In this document: positions 50,385 to 59,666 of the stretch, piece by piece
Layout: each line of letters begins with the position of its first letter
Numbering within the stretch: position 1 is the first letter of the stretch
From: RGIG2206 sp045579085
Lineage (GTDB): Bacteria; Bacillota; Clostridia; Oscillospirales; Acutalibacteraceae
NCBI GenBank assembly: GCA_045579085.1
Contig: JAZNLO010000026.1
Location: 1 to 64,000 of the forward strand
DNA: 64,000 nt
Direction: 5' to 3'
Notes under the pieces: model-generated
What the model saw: only the letters and a program-made list of their open reading frames with translations
Database searches by the model: none
Told to the model about the DNA's origin: nothing
Translations under genes and position numbers: made by a program

Positions 50385-51232
50385 TATTGCTCACCGCCCA
50401 TCTTGTTGATATCGAAAATATCATCGTCACTCTCGATTTGAACTGCCGCCTGTTCGGACTGCTCTGCCGCAGCGAAGCTGTAACCCGTTCTGTCAACAGA
50501 CGGGGCTTCGGGCACAGCAACATCAGCAGCATTGTCTGCAACAACCATGCCGTTTTCAATCATAACAACTCTGCGTCCGAAATCCCTGACAAGCTGATGC
50601 TCGTGCGTTACCATTACAACTGTGGTGCCGCGACGGTTAATTTCAAACAAGAGGTCCACTATCTCGTAAGACATCTGCGGGTCAACGTTACCCGTAGGCT
50701 CGTCTGCGATGATAAGCGAGGGGTTGTTTATAAGCGCACGTGCAAGACCAACACGCTGCTGCTCACCGCCCGAAAGCTCGTTCGGCTTGCATCTTGCCTT
50801 TGATGCCAGTCCTACAAGATTCAGCGCATAGGACACTCTCTTTCTTATCTCCTGATTTGACGCTCCAACGATATGCATCGCAAATGCAACGTTTTCAGCA
50901 ACAGTCATAGTGGGGATAAGGCGGAAGTCCTGAAAGACTATGCCCATTGTACGTCTGAGCTGAGGAATCTGACGTCGCTTAATCTTGCTGAGCTTGTAAC
51001 CGCTAACGGTTACCTCGCCTGCGCTCATTTTCTCCTCGCGCATAATGAGCTTCATAAACGTGCTCTTTCCTGCGCCTGAGGGGCCAACAACAAAAACGAA
51101 CTCGCCACGATTAATTTTAAGATTAAAATCCTTTAAAGCGTGCGTGCCGTTTTTGTAATTCTTATAAACGCCGTTAAACTCTATATGTGCACGGCTGTTT
51201 GCCGATTGTGTATCAAAGCTTTTATTAGCCAT
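50384..51232 (-). CDS. ftsE: Cell division ATP-binding protein FtsE with extended C-terminus
   Basis: 282 aa; typical FtsE is about 228. Walker A GPSGAGKST, signature LSGGEQQRVGLARALINNP, Walker B LIIADEPTGNVDP and the H-loop THEHQLVRDF are intact. An N-terminal extension of about 18 residues precedes IEFNGVYKNY. A C-terminal extension of about 45 residues is acidic (NAADVAVPEAPSVDR...ESDDDIFDINKMG). Such tails are known in some Firmicute FtsE proteins but have no assigned role. First gene of the ftsEX operon. Confidence 0.95.
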   Translation of the reverse strand: MANKSFDTQSANSRAHIEFNGVYKNYKNGTHALKDFNLKINRGEFVFVVGPSGAGKSTFMKLIMREEKMSAGEVTVSGYKLSKIKRRQIPQLRRTMGIVFQDFRLIPTMTVAENVAFAMHIVGASNQEIRKRVSYALNLVGLASKARCKPNELSGGEQQRVGLARALINNPSLIIADEPTGNVDPQMSYEIVDLLFEINRRGTTVVMVTHEHQLVRDFGRRVVMIENGMVVADNAADVAVPEAPSVDRTGYSFAAAEQSEQAAVQIESDDDIFDINKMGGEQ

Positions 51233-51269
51233 TACTGTTTCCGTCCTTAGTTATGTATAAACGCAAATT

Positions 51270-52346
51270 TTAATATTTGGTGGGGTTAGACTTAAGATAC
51301 TTCTTAACCATAAGGGCAATCTTGAACACGATAGCGTGGTCAAACTCACGAAGGTCAAGTCCTGTGAGCTTCTTGATTTTCTCAAGTCTGTAAACCAACG
51401 TGTTGCGGTGAACAAAAAGTCTGCGTGAGGTTTCGGAAACATTGAGGTTGTTCTCAAAGAACTTCTGGATTGTAAACAATGTTTCCTGGTCAAGACTATC
51501 TATTGAACTATGCTTGAACACTTCGCGCAAGAAGGTCTCGCACAAGGTTGTGGGCAGCTGATAGATAAGTCTTGCTATACCGAGATTGTCATAGCTTACT
51601 ATAACCTTCTCAGTGTCAAACACCTTGCCAACCTCAAGCGCAACCTGTGCTTCCTTGAATGAACGTGCAAGGTCCTTTATGCCCTCGATAACGCTGCCGA
51701 TTCCCACAACTGCGTGAGTGTAGAACTCGCCTGCAAGCGTGTCAACTATTGAGCGTGCAAGCTGCTCTAAATCCTTTGTTTCGATTCCCGCGCGGGTTTC
51801 CTTAACAACAGCAATATCGGATTCATTTATAGATATAACAAAGTCTTTGTTTTTGTCGGGGAAGAGGTTCTGGATAATGTCATACACCGATACATCGCCC
51901 TTACTTGCAGTTCTTACAAGCAGGACAACTCGGTTTGTATCGTTATTGAAATGCAGCTCGCGAGCCTTCAGGTAAATATCTCCCGAAAGAACATTGTCAA
52001 GTATTACGTTCTTGATGAAATTGATGCGGTCATACTTCTCGTCATAGAACAGCTTGATGTTTGACAGCGCTATCGCAAGCAAATCTGCATACTTAACTGC
52101 CTGCGGGTCTACGCCCTCAACAAAAAGAATGTAGTCATTGAGGCCTGATGTGCCAAAGGCTTTGTATGTATACGAGCCCTTTGTAAACGCCTCTTTACCT
52201 ATCGGCGCAGTAATGTTATGCACCTCACCGATTCTTCCGAGATTGCTGCACGAAATAACGGTAAAGCTTTCGTCCATAACACCGATTGTGCGGTCAATAG
52301 CCTCTCTCATCTGATGAACTATCCCCTGAAATAAACGATTTGACAT
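51270..52346 (-). CDS. PucR-type helix-turn-helix regulator
   Basis: 358 aa from the ATG at 52346, after ATAGGAGATG; the longer frame to 52457 has no SD. The central part (about 130-280) is a GGDEF-like fold region, and the C-terminus is the PucR HTH (QKFFENNLNVSETSRRLFVHRNTLVYRLEKIKK in key parts; HRNTLVYRL is diagnostic). The N-terminal half is unassigned. Such regulators of the CdaR/PucR group respond to small molecules. It lies 37 bases upstream of ftsE, so its relation to that operon is unclear. Confidence 0.88.
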   Translation of the reverse strand: MSNRLFQGIVHQMREAIDRTIGVMDESFTVISCSNLGRIGEVHNITAPIGKEAFTKGSYTYKAFGTSGLNDYILFVEGVDPQAVKYADLLAIALSNIKLFYDEKYDRINFIKNVILDNVLSGDIYLKARELHFNNDTNRVVLLVRTASKGDVSVYDIIQNLFPDKNKDFVISINESDIAVVKETRAGIETKDLEQLARSIVDTLAGEFYTHAVVGIGSVIEGIKDLARSFKEAQVALEVGKVFDTEKVIVSYDNLGIARLIYQLPTTLCETFLREVFKHSSIDSLDQETLFTIQKFFENNLNVSETSRRLFVHRNTLVYRLEKIKKLTGLDLREFDHAIVFKIALMVKKYLKSNPTKY

Positions 52347-52636
52347 TCTGACATCTCCTATCAAAACTTTGTTGTATTTTTTATGAAAAATGATAACAAA
52401 CTGGGCATTATGTAAATCTACAGTATTCATTTTACACAAAGACTCGTCTTTTTTCAAGTGTAAATTATCAAAAAAAGCAAAAAAAGTTACAAAATGATTA
52501 CAAATTTACGGTTTGTTCATTTAAAAGTTTAAAATTGGAAGAAAAATTACAATATAATGTTGTCTTAATCAGGCAAATTGTGGTATCATAATAATGTATA
52601 TCCAGATAGTTTGCAGAAAAGGAGAATCTGCTTTTT
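52347..52636. promoter_or_regulatory. Divergent intergenic region of the PucR-type regulator and yfmF
   Basis: This AT-rich 290-base gap carries TTGTCT (52560-52565), an 18-base spacer and TATCAT (52584-52589), which would drive yfmF. The regulator's own promoter was not assigned. No repeat or operator stands out. Confidence 0.45.
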
Positions 52637-53908
52637 ATGAACACTAACGTTAAGATTTTTACTCTGGCGGATGGGGTCGAGGCTTGCTATATCCCGTCGG
52701 ATAGATTTAAAACCTCTCGCATCTCAATTTGCGCTTATCTTCCTTTAGAGGCTGACACAGTGCCCGCATATTCCGTGCTGTCATTGCTTTTGTCGGGCGG
52801 CTGTGCCGACTATCCGCAAATGCGCCTTTTAAACTCCAGACTGGATACGCTCTACGGCGCGTCCGCATCTGTTGACTGCGTCAAGGCGGGCGATATGCTT
52901 CAGCTTTGCGCAAGCATCGTCTTTGTTGACGACTGCTTTTTACCCGAAACTGTCTTTTCAGACTGCGCCGAGCTGCTGTTTAAGCTGATTTTTGAGCCTG
53001 CTGTTGACAACGGTGGCTTCCTTGAAGGGAATTTTGAGAGGGATAAGAGAATTCAGCTTGAATATATAGACAGCGAAATCAACGACAAGCGCACCTACGC
53101 TCGCAATCGCTGCGTTGAGCTGTTGTGCGAGGGCACGCCGTACGGGCTGTCCACACTGGGCACACGTGAAAGGGTTGAGGCGCTCACACGCAAACAAGTT
53201 TTCTATGCGTGGAAAACGATGCTTGAAACCGCTCAGTTCAGAATCTGCGTAACAGCAAACAAAGAGCATCCCGAAATATTTGATATGTTCAAAGCCAAGC
53301 TGTCAGGCGTTTCTCGCAAGCCCGCTTGCGCGATTGACGAGAAAATCGAGCGCCACAGCGAGCTTGTGCGCTGCGATGAGCGTTTCCCTGTTGCACAAGG
53401 CAAGCTTGTTATGGGCTTTTTGACCGATATCTGCGGCTGCGATAAGGACACCTACAAAATGATGGTTTTTGCCGATATGTTCGGCGGCGGTCCGTACTCA
53501 TTATTGTTTACAAACGTTAGAGAAAAAATGAGCCTTTGCTATTACTGTGCCGCAAGAGCAGTTCGCCGCAAGGGTATACTGCTCGTTGACAGCGGTGTAG
53601 AATTTGAAAATATGGACAAAACCTTTAACGCAGTATTAGAGCAGTTGGAAATGCTTAAAAAAGGCGAGTTTGATGACGAGCTGCTCGCTTCATCAAAGCT
53701 TGCTTTAAAAGGAGCGCACAAGGCGGCATACGATTCACAGGCTGTGCTCGACCGCTGGTACTCAGACCGCTTCTTCGATGAAAAGGTGCTCTCACCATTA
53801 GAGGTGTGCGAGCTAATAGACAGCGTCACGAGGGAAGATGTAATCGACGCCGCCAACAAAGTACAGCTCGATACCGTTTACCGTCTTCTCGGCAAGGAGG
53901 GTGAATAA
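52637..53908 (+). CDS. yfmF: M16-family protein YfmF (inactive protease-like subunit)
   Basis: 423 aa. The M16 fold is present but the zinc site HxxEH is absent: the corresponding stretch reads LLLSGGCADYP. In Firmicutes YfmF partners with YfmH and is linked to EF-P 5-aminopentanol modification; YfmF is the proteolytically inactive member. A SD AAAGGAGA precedes the ATG. It overlaps yfmH by one base. Confidence 0.88.
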   Translation: MNTNVKIFTLADGVEACYIPSDRFKTSRISICAYLPLEADTVPAYSVLSLLLSGGCADYPQMRLLNSRLDTLYGASASVDCVKAGDMLQLCASIVFVDDCFLPETVFSDCAELLFKLIFEPAVDNGGFLEGNFERDKRIQLEYIDSEINDKRTYARNRCVELLCEGTPYGLSTLGTRERVEALTRKQVFYAWKTMLETAQFRICVTANKEHPEIFDMFKAKLSGVSRKPACAIDEKIERHSELVRCDERFPVAQGKLVMGFLTDICGCDKDTYKMMVFADMFGGGPYSLLFTNVREKMSLCYYCAARAVRRKGILLVDSGVEFENMDKTFNAVLEQLEMLKKGEFDDELLASSKLALKGAHKAAYDSQAVLDRWYSDRFFDEKVLSPLEVCELIDSVTREDVIDAANKVQLDTVYRLLGKEGE

Positions 53909-55188
53909 TGAAACAAAAAGTTTTAAAAAGCGCGCGCTTAAAAGAACAATATGTTGTAGCCGAGCATGAATCAGGGCTTAAAGTTTGCATTTGCCCGAAG
54001 CCCGAGCTCACCTCAACTTACGCACTGTTTGGCACCAAGTACGGCTCTATCGACACAAAGTTCAGGCTTAAGGGCGAGCCTGACTTCACTGAAGTGCCGG
54101 AGGGCATCGCCCACTTCCTTGAGCATAAGCTCTTTGAAAGTGAGGACGGCGATGCGTTCACACGCTTCTCAAAGACTGGCGCTTTCGCTAACGCTTACAC
54201 TTCATTTGACCGCACCTGCTACCTCTTTTCCTGCACCGAGCGGTTTGACGAAAACCTTGACATTCTATTGGACTTTGTTCGTCACCCCTATTTCACTGAG
54301 GAAACCGTTCAAAAAGAGCAAGGCATCATCGGTCAGGAAATCCATATGTATGATGACGACCCTAACTGGAGCGTAATGTTTAATCTGCTTTGCGCACTGT
54401 TTAAAAATCATCCTGTGCGTATCGACATCGCAGGCACTGTTGAGTCTATCTCTCATATAAACGCCGAGCTTCTTTACAAATGCTACAACACATTCTACAA
54501 TCCGTCGAATATGTTTGTGTGCATAGCGGGTCCTGTTGAGCCCGACAATATCCTCGAAAAAATAGAAACCGTTTTCAAAGACGCTAAAGGTAAAAAAATC
54601 GAGCGAGGCGGCTTCGACGAGCCGCGTGATATACTCGAAAGCCGCGTGGAGAGGTCGATGGCGGTGGCTCAGCCCTTGTTTAACTTCGGCTATAAAGAAA
54701 ACTGCGGCGACTCGATGCCGAGCTTACGTGAAAGAATCGAAACAGCCATACTGCTTGAAATATTAGCAGGAAAGTCCAGCCGTCTTTACAACGAAATGCT
54801 TGACAACGGTCTGATAAACGATAGTTTTGATGCCCAATATTTCACAGGCTACGGCTATGCCGTTGAGATTTTCGAGGGCGAGAGCAACAACCCCGATGCC
54901 GCTGTTTCAGCAATCAAGGCGGAGATTGCCCGTCTGCGTGCTGACGGCATCGACAATGACGAGTTTCTCAGGGCTAAAAATTCCCTTTACGGACGCAACG
55001 TTATGCTGTATAATAGCGTAGAGCGGATTGCTTCTGCTTTGGTTGGCACAGCTATGTTCGACGATGGGCTTTTCGATATCGACGAGATATATAACGTCAT
55101 CACCAGACAAGACCTTGAAAAGAGGCTTAACGAGCAGTTCGACGAGCGCTATAGCGCCTTGAGCATAATAGTGCCCGACAAAAATTAA
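53908..55188 (+). CDS. yfmH: M16-family zinc peptidase YfmH
   Basis: 426 aa. The inverted zinc motif HFLEH is in PEGIAHFLEHKLFE, with the downstream Glu ligand expected in the EQGIIGQEIHMYDDDP region. It is the active partner of YfmF and resembles insulinase-family peptidases. The start overlaps the yfmF stop (TAATG), so the two subunits are made together. Next is lgt, 37 bases downstream. Confidence 0.92.
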   Translation: MKQKVLKSARLKEQYVVAEHESGLKVCICPKPELTSTYALFGTKYGSIDTKFRLKGEPDFTEVPEGIAHFLEHKLFESEDGDAFTRFSKTGAFANAYTSFDRTCYLFSCTERFDENLDILLDFVRHPYFTEETVQKEQGIIGQEIHMYDDDPNWSVMFNLLCALFKNHPVRIDIAGTVESISHINAELLYKCYNTFYNPSNMFVCIAGPVEPDNILEKIETVFKDAKGKKIERGGFDEPRDILESRVERSMAVAQPLFNFGYKENCGDSMPSLRERIETAILLEILAGKSSRLYNEMLDNGLINDSFDAQYFTGYGYAVEIFEGESNNPDAAVSAIKAEIARLRADGIDNDEFLRAKNSLYGRNVMLYNSVERIASALVGTAMFDDGLFDIDEIYNVITRQDLEKRLNEQFDERYSALSIIVPDKN

Positions 55189-55225
55189 GCGTTAAACGTA
55201 AATCCTAAAACGAAAGAGGTATAAT

Positions 55226-56563
55226 ATGGATTTTTTAAATACCGCAATTTTTACTGTTCATCTCTTCGGCGGCATTGATGTAAGCCTGCTTGCAATTATT
55301 TTGTTTGTTATTGGCGCTGCCGCCGCAGGAGTTTACTGTTTCACCACTGCAAAAAAGGATATCAGTAAGCGCAAAAGAATACTTATCACTGTTGCAATAG
55401 CGGCTGTTGGCTTTATCGCAAGCCTTGCTTGCAGCATCCTCACCGACTCCACTGCCGCTGTCAGCTCGGGAGATAGCATCTTTCTGCTTGGACTGACTAT
55501 GAGAATCAACAGAGTCGCCCTGACCTTTAATATCGGCAGTGGCTTTGATATCTATTGGTACGGAATTATCATCTCAGTAGGCTTCTTGCTTGCTCTGCTC
55601 TACGGCTTTAAAAACGCCGACCGCTTTGGCATAAACAAAGACGCAATGATGGACGTTATCATCGTAGGTCTTTTAGGCGCTATCGTTTGCGCAAGAGCAT
55701 ATTATCTTATCTTTGACGGCGTGCCGCTTACCTCGTTTAGCGAAATCTTTGCAATCCACAACGGAGGCATTGCCATTTACGGCGGTGTTATCGGCGCATT
55801 TGTTTGCGGCGGTATCACAGCAAAAATCCGCAAAATAAACGTTCTTAATATGTTCGACCTCGGCGCAATCGGCTTTTTAATCGGTCAGGGTATAGGGCGT
55901 TGGGGCAACTTCGTAAACCAAGAGGTTTTCGGACGTGCCACAGGCAGCAACTGGTTCGGTATGACCGGCACCTCCATTATAATTCAGACAAACAGCACCG
56001 CTCTTGTTCATCCGCTGTTTTTATATGAGTCGCTGTGGTGCCTGATTGGCTTGATTGTTCTACATAAGCTCAGCAAAAAGCGTGTGTTCTACGGTCAGCT
56101 TTTCTTCACCTATCTCGCTTTTTACGGTGCAGGACGTTTCGTGTTTGAGGGCTTAAGAAACAGCACCTTTATTCTTTTGCTCGGCCAGTCGATAAGCATC
56201 TCTCAGCTTGTTTCGGTCGGCGCAGTTATCGTAGGCTTGGTTGGGCTGTATGTGCTTAACAAAAATGCAAAGGCCGTTCCCGATACCGAGTATGAAAGCC
56301 AGTTTGACGAGCGCTTTGACGACCCCGATTTGCTCGATGCCGCTTATGGTCTGCTCGACTGCGAATGGGACTGTGATGACGGCGAGTTAGAGGCCGCGTA
56401 CAACGCGAAAATCGAGTTTTTCAACTCGGTTGAAGCAGAAGATAATGCACAGCGTGAAAAAATAAACGAAAAAATCACTGAGCTTTCAAACGCTTATGAT
56501 TATATAGTAAACTCAAGAAAAGCCGAGTCGGCTGTTGATGCCGAGCTCAGCGCGGAGGAATAA
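55226..56563 (+). CDS. lgt: Prolipoprotein diacylglyceryl transferase with N-terminal and C-terminal extensions
   Basis: 445 aa; typical Lgt is 260-330. The Lgt core (about residues 105-350) has HNGGIAIYGGVIGA and RWGNFVNQEVFG, the catalytic signature that transfers diacylglycerol to lipobox cysteines. About 100 extra residues at the N-terminus add two membrane segments. The last 74 residues (from 372) look like a degenerate J domain: AYGLLDCEWDCDDGELEAAY, then INEKITELSNAYDYIV. HPD is replaced by NSV (400-402). It is thus a cytoplasmic tail on a membrane enzyme. Confidence 0.9.
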   Translation: MDFLNTAIFTVHLFGGIDVSLLAIILFVIGAAAAGVYCFTTAKKDISKRKRILITVAIAAVGFIASLACSILTDSTAAVSSGDSIFLLGLTMRINRVALTFNIGSGFDIYWYGIIISVGFLLALLYGFKNADRFGINKDAMMDVIIVGLLGAIVCARAYYLIFDGVPLTSFSEIFAIHNGGIAIYGGVIGAFVCGGITAKIRKINVLNMFDLGAIGFLIGQGIGRWGNFVNQEVFGRATGSNWFGMTGTSIIIQTNSTALVHPLFLYESLWCLIGLIVLHKLSKKRVFYGQLFFTYLAFYGAGRFVFEGLRNSTFILLLGQSISISQLVSVGAVIVGLVGLYVLNKNAKAVPDTEYESQFDERFDDPDLLDAAYGLLDCEWDCDDGELEAAYNAKIEFFNSVEAEDNAQREKINEKITELSNAYDYIVNSRKAESAVDAELSAEE

Positions 56564-56565
56564 AT

Positions 56566-57414
56566 ATGGCAGAAATCATCAGCGGCAAGGCTATAAGCGC
56601 CGCAACCAGAGCCGATATCGCAAAACAAGTTGAAGAGCTAAAGACAAAAGGCGTTACACCGGGCTTAGCCGTAATAATTGTTGGCGATGACCCCGCCTCG
56701 AGAGTATACGTAAACAATAAAAAGAAGGCTTGCGCCGAGCTTGGAATGTTGTCAGAAGAGTACGCTCTGTCTGCCGACACCGAGATGGACGAGCTTTTAA
56801 AGCTGATAGACACGCTTAACGCTCGCAAGGACATTCACGGAATCCTGTGTCAGCTTCCCTTGCCGAAGCACCTTGATGAAAAAAGAGTAATCGACGCTAT
56901 CAGCCCCGACAAAGATGTTGACGCTTTTCATATAACAAACGTAGGCGGAATAATGCTGGGTGAATACAAGTTTTTACCCTGCACTCCCGCAGGCGTTATG
57001 GAGATGCTCAAGCGCAGCAATATCTCAGTTGAGGGCAAGCACTGCGTTGTAATCGGCAGAAGCAACATAGTTGGTAAGCCTATGGCTATGCTGCTTTTGC
57101 ACGCAAACGCAACTGTTACCGTGTGCCACTCGCGCACTAAAAACCTCGCTGAAATCTGCCGTACGGCTGACCTTATCGTTGCCGCAGTGGGAAAAGCAGA
57201 CTTTGTCACAGCTGATATGGTCAAAGAAGGCGCCGTTGTAATCGACGTGGGTATGAACCGCCGCGAAGACGGCAAGCTTTGCGGCGACGTTGATTTTGAG
57301 GCTGTGGAAAAGGTAGCCTCTGCCATCACTCCCGTACCGGGCGGCGTTGGCCCCATGACGATAACCATGCTGATGCAAAACACTGTTACAGCCGCAAAAA
57401 GCACGCTTAACTAA
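56566..57414 (+). CDS. folD: Bifunctional methylenetetrahydrofolate dehydrogenase/cyclohydrolase
   Basis: 282 aa. SRVYVNNKKKACAELG with the catalytic Lys, the QLPLPKHL and PCTPAGVMEML blocks, the Rossmann motif VIGRSNIVGKPMAMLLL and the C-terminal PVPGGVGPMT are conserved. It interconverts methylene- and formyl-tetrahydrofolate. It begins two bases after lgt. A terminator is not evident and the following gene is 33 bases away, so read-through is likely. Confidence 0.96.
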   Translation: MAEIISGKAISAATRADIAKQVEELKTKGVTPGLAVIIVGDDPASRVYVNNKKKACAELGMLSEEYALSADTEMDELLKLIDTLNARKDIHGILCQLPLPKHLDEKRVIDAISPDKDVDAFHITNVGGIMLGEYKFLPCTPAGVMEMLKRSNISVEGKHCVVIGRSNIVGKPMAMLLLHANATVTVCHSRTKNLAEICRTADLIVAAVGKADFVTADMVKEGAVVIDVGMNRREDGKLCGDVDFEAVEKVASAITPVPGGVGPMTITMLMQNTVTAAKSTLN

Positions 57415-57447
57415 TCAGGAATAACCGTTTTAAAGGAGGGAATCTGA

Positions 57448-58245
57448 ATGAAACTTATACGCACTGCAATCTCGCTCTTTCTATGCGCTTGCTTAATGTG
57501 CTTTACTGTGTCTGCCGCAAGCTACACCGATGAAAACAAAGGATTCTCTCTGGAAGTACCCGACGAATACATAGTGATAGACGAAAACTCAGTCAAGGAA
57601 AACGCGGAGTTTATATCTAAACTTGGTTCGTCAGCGGAAAACTTTAAAAAGGCAATGCAAGAGGGCAACATAGTTCTCTATGCCGCTACTGAGGATAATC
57701 AGAAGCAGATTCAGGTTAAGATTTTTGAAAGCGATACCGCCAAAAAAATCGGCGAGCTGTCACGTCTTTCTGAAGATAACTTCTTAACTGCCGCAGAGGA
57801 AATCGCAAAGCTTGTTGTGGCAGACGGTGAGCTGCTCAACGCAGAAAGCATTCACAAGGACAACTCTCGTTACTTGCACTACACTGTTCGCGCGACAACA
57901 GGGCTTGAGAGCGAATCCGACGAGATTGGCTACTGCTTTGACGAATATCTCACCGTTGCAAACGGCAAGTTTTATGCTTTGATTTATTATAACTCATCGT
58001 CAGACTTTTCTAAAGCCGATGCAAACTTAAGCAAATCTGTATTTGGCACGTTCAACGTTGAAAGCGCCGCTAATTCTCAGGGCTTAACCGCATTTGAGTG
58101 GGTGCTGAGAATCTTAATCCCCGTTCTCATTGCGGCTGCTATTTTACTCGGCTCGTGGATTGTTTACTCCTTTGTAAACGATATCAGATACAACAGAAAA
58201 CAGCCCGAATCCATTCCTGACCGCATTAAAATGCGCCGTAAATAA
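57448..58245 (+). CDS. Secreted or membrane-anchored protein of unknown function
   Basis: 265 aa. Signal peptide (KLIRTAISLFLCACLMCFTVSA, cleaved before ASYTD), then a beta-rich domain of about 175 residues (KGFSLEVPDEYIVIDEN at the start resembles PsbP-like folds found in Firmicute lipoproteins, but without a lipobox), and a C-terminal membrane segment (LIPVLIAAAILLGSWIVYSFV) with a short basic cytoplasmic tail. SD AAAGGAGGG. Function unknown. Confidence 0.75.
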   Translation: MKLIRTAISLFLCACLMCFTVSAASYTDENKGFSLEVPDEYIVIDENSVKENAEFISKLGSSAENFKKAMQEGNIVLYAATEDNQKQIQVKIFESDTAKKIGELSRLSEDNFLTAAEEIAKLVVADGELLNAESIHKDNSRYLHYTVRATTGLESESDEIGYCFDEYLTVANGKFYALIYYNSSSDFSKADANLSKSVFGTFNVESAANSQGLTAFEWVLRILIPVLIAAAILLGSWIVYSFVNDIRYNRKQPESIPDRIKMRRK

Positions 58246-58257
58246 AAGGAGTTTTGA

Positions 58258-59346
58258 ATGTTTTCCAATCTTGATGCTATACTCGATAAATTTTTAACGC
58301 TCGGCGTACCGGGTAACGACTGCGTTGTTTATAAAGACGGCGAGTGCATTTATCGTAAACAGAGAGGCTTTTCAGATGCCGAAAATCAAATCAAGATGAA
58401 CGGCAAAGAGCGTTACAACCTCTATTCAAACTCAAAGTTCATAACCTGTGCTGCGGCAATGCAGTTGGTTGAAAAGAGAATCATCTCGCTTGATGACCCG
58501 CTCTATGACTATATGCCCGAGTTCAAAAAGATGCAGGTTAAAAATCCTGACGGCAGTATAGTTGATGCGAAAAACACGATAAAAATATCCGACCTGTTCA
58601 AAATGACCGCAGGCTTTTCATATTGGCTTGATGCCCCCTCGTTGATTGAGGCAAGAAAAACCACAAACGGCAAAATGCCCACAGTTGAGGCGATGCGCGC
58701 ACTCGCAAACGAACCGCTGAAGTTTGAGCCGTCTACCAAATGGGAGTACAGCCTTTGTCACGATGTTTTGGGCGCTGTGATTGAGATAGCCTCTAAAAAA
58801 AGGCTGAGCGAATATATCAAAGAAAACATTTTCGACCCGCTCGATATGACTAACTCCACCTACAATCTTCCCAAAGAAAAGCTTGATACTGTCTGCGCGC
58901 AGTACAGACGTGACGAAAACGGCGTAAGACAAAACTGCGGTACTCAAATATGCTACTACAAGCTAGGCAGCGAGTATGAAAGCGGCGGAGCGGGCTGCAT
59001 CTCAACAGTTGATGACTACATAAAGTTTTTAGAGGCAATTCGCAAGGGCGACTCGATTTTGTCTAAAGAATCAGTAAAGCTGATGGCAACAGACGCTCTC
59101 GAAAGCATCAATCACTCAGGCTACTGGTTTGCGGATAAATACGGCTACGGACTCGGCATCCGCACTCCGAAAAAAGACGGCAAAAGAATCGACTTCGGTT
59201 GGGACGGCGCCGCCAACGCAGCTGGTGCAGTTGTGCTTGAGCATAACATTACTATGTATTATGGTCAGCACTATCTCGGTATGCCCGACGATTACCTGAA
59301 ACGTGACATTATCGAGTGCGTTTTAAAAGATTTGAAGCTGAAATAA
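58258..59346 (+). CDS. Serine hydrolase, class C beta-lactamase-like
   Basis: 362 aa. The SxxK motif is SNSK (Ser57, Lys60), in YSNSKFITCAAAMQ. The Tyr of the second motif is in WEYSLCHDVLG, where the usual YxN reads Y-S-L. The C-terminal motif region has FGWDGAANAAG, a variant of the KTG box. No signal peptide, so it may act in the cytoplasm, as do EstB-like esterases. It lies 12 bases after the secreted protein. Specificity unknown. Confidence 0.85.
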   Translation: MFSNLDAILDKFLTLGVPGNDCVVYKDGECIYRKQRGFSDAENQIKMNGKERYNLYSNSKFITCAAAMQLVEKRIISLDDPLYDYMPEFKKMQVKNPDGSIVDAKNTIKISDLFKMTAGFSYWLDAPSLIEARKTTNGKMPTVEAMRALANEPLKFEPSTKWEYSLCHDVLGAVIEIASKKRLSEYIKENIFDPLDMTNSTYNLPKEKLDTVCAQYRRDENGVRQNCGTQICYYKLGSEYESGGAGCISTVDDYIKFLEAIRKGDSILSKESVKLMATDALESINHSGYWFADKYGYGLGIRTPKKDGKRIDFGWDGAANAAGAVVLEHNITMYYGQHYLGMPDDYLKRDIIECVLKDLKLK

Positions 59347-59360
59347 GAAAAGATATATTA

Positions 59361-59394
59361 AAAAATCCCCAGAAAACTCTGGGGATTTTTTTGC
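59361..59394. terminator. Bidirectional terminator between the serine hydrolase and dinB operons
   Basis: AAAAATCCCCAGA (59361-59373) pairs with TCTGGGGATTTTT (59378-59390), with A- and T-runs on both sides. Confidence 0.93.
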
Positions 59395-59418
59395 CGTGTG
59401 GAAACGGCTATTAAATTT

Positions 59419-59652
59419 TTAAGGCTCACAGCGGCTTATAAACCAGCGTGTTTCGTCCAGAAACAAATAACGCTGCTGCCCTTTTATACGACAGGTATAC
59501 CTCAGACCGATTCCACCCTTTTTAAGCGAGGCGGCACGGCATATATCCAGCACCTTATCTATCTCGTATCTGGTGCCATCAGTCCAGTTGATACACAACG
59601 GCTCTATCTTGCCGTCGGGATGGAATCGCGCGGTAACGTCAATATATTCCAT
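59419..59652 (-). CDS. Small conserved protein co-transcribed with dinB
   Basis: 77 aa. The pattern MEYIDVTARFHPDGKIEPL...YEIDKVLDICRAASLKKGGIGLRYTCRIKG matches a small protein I recall beside DNA polymerase IV genes in many Clostridia. It has no signal, membrane segment or cysteine cluster. The stop of dinB lies 14 bases before its start. Through the dinB promoter it would be SOS-induced. Function unknown; association with polymerase IV is inferred from context. Confidence 0.8.
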   Translation of the reverse strand: MEYIDVTARFHPDGKIEPLCINWTDGTRYEIDKVLDICRAASLKKGGIGLRYTCRIKGQQRYLFLDETRWFISRCEP

Positions 59653-59666
59653 TAAGATAACATCTC

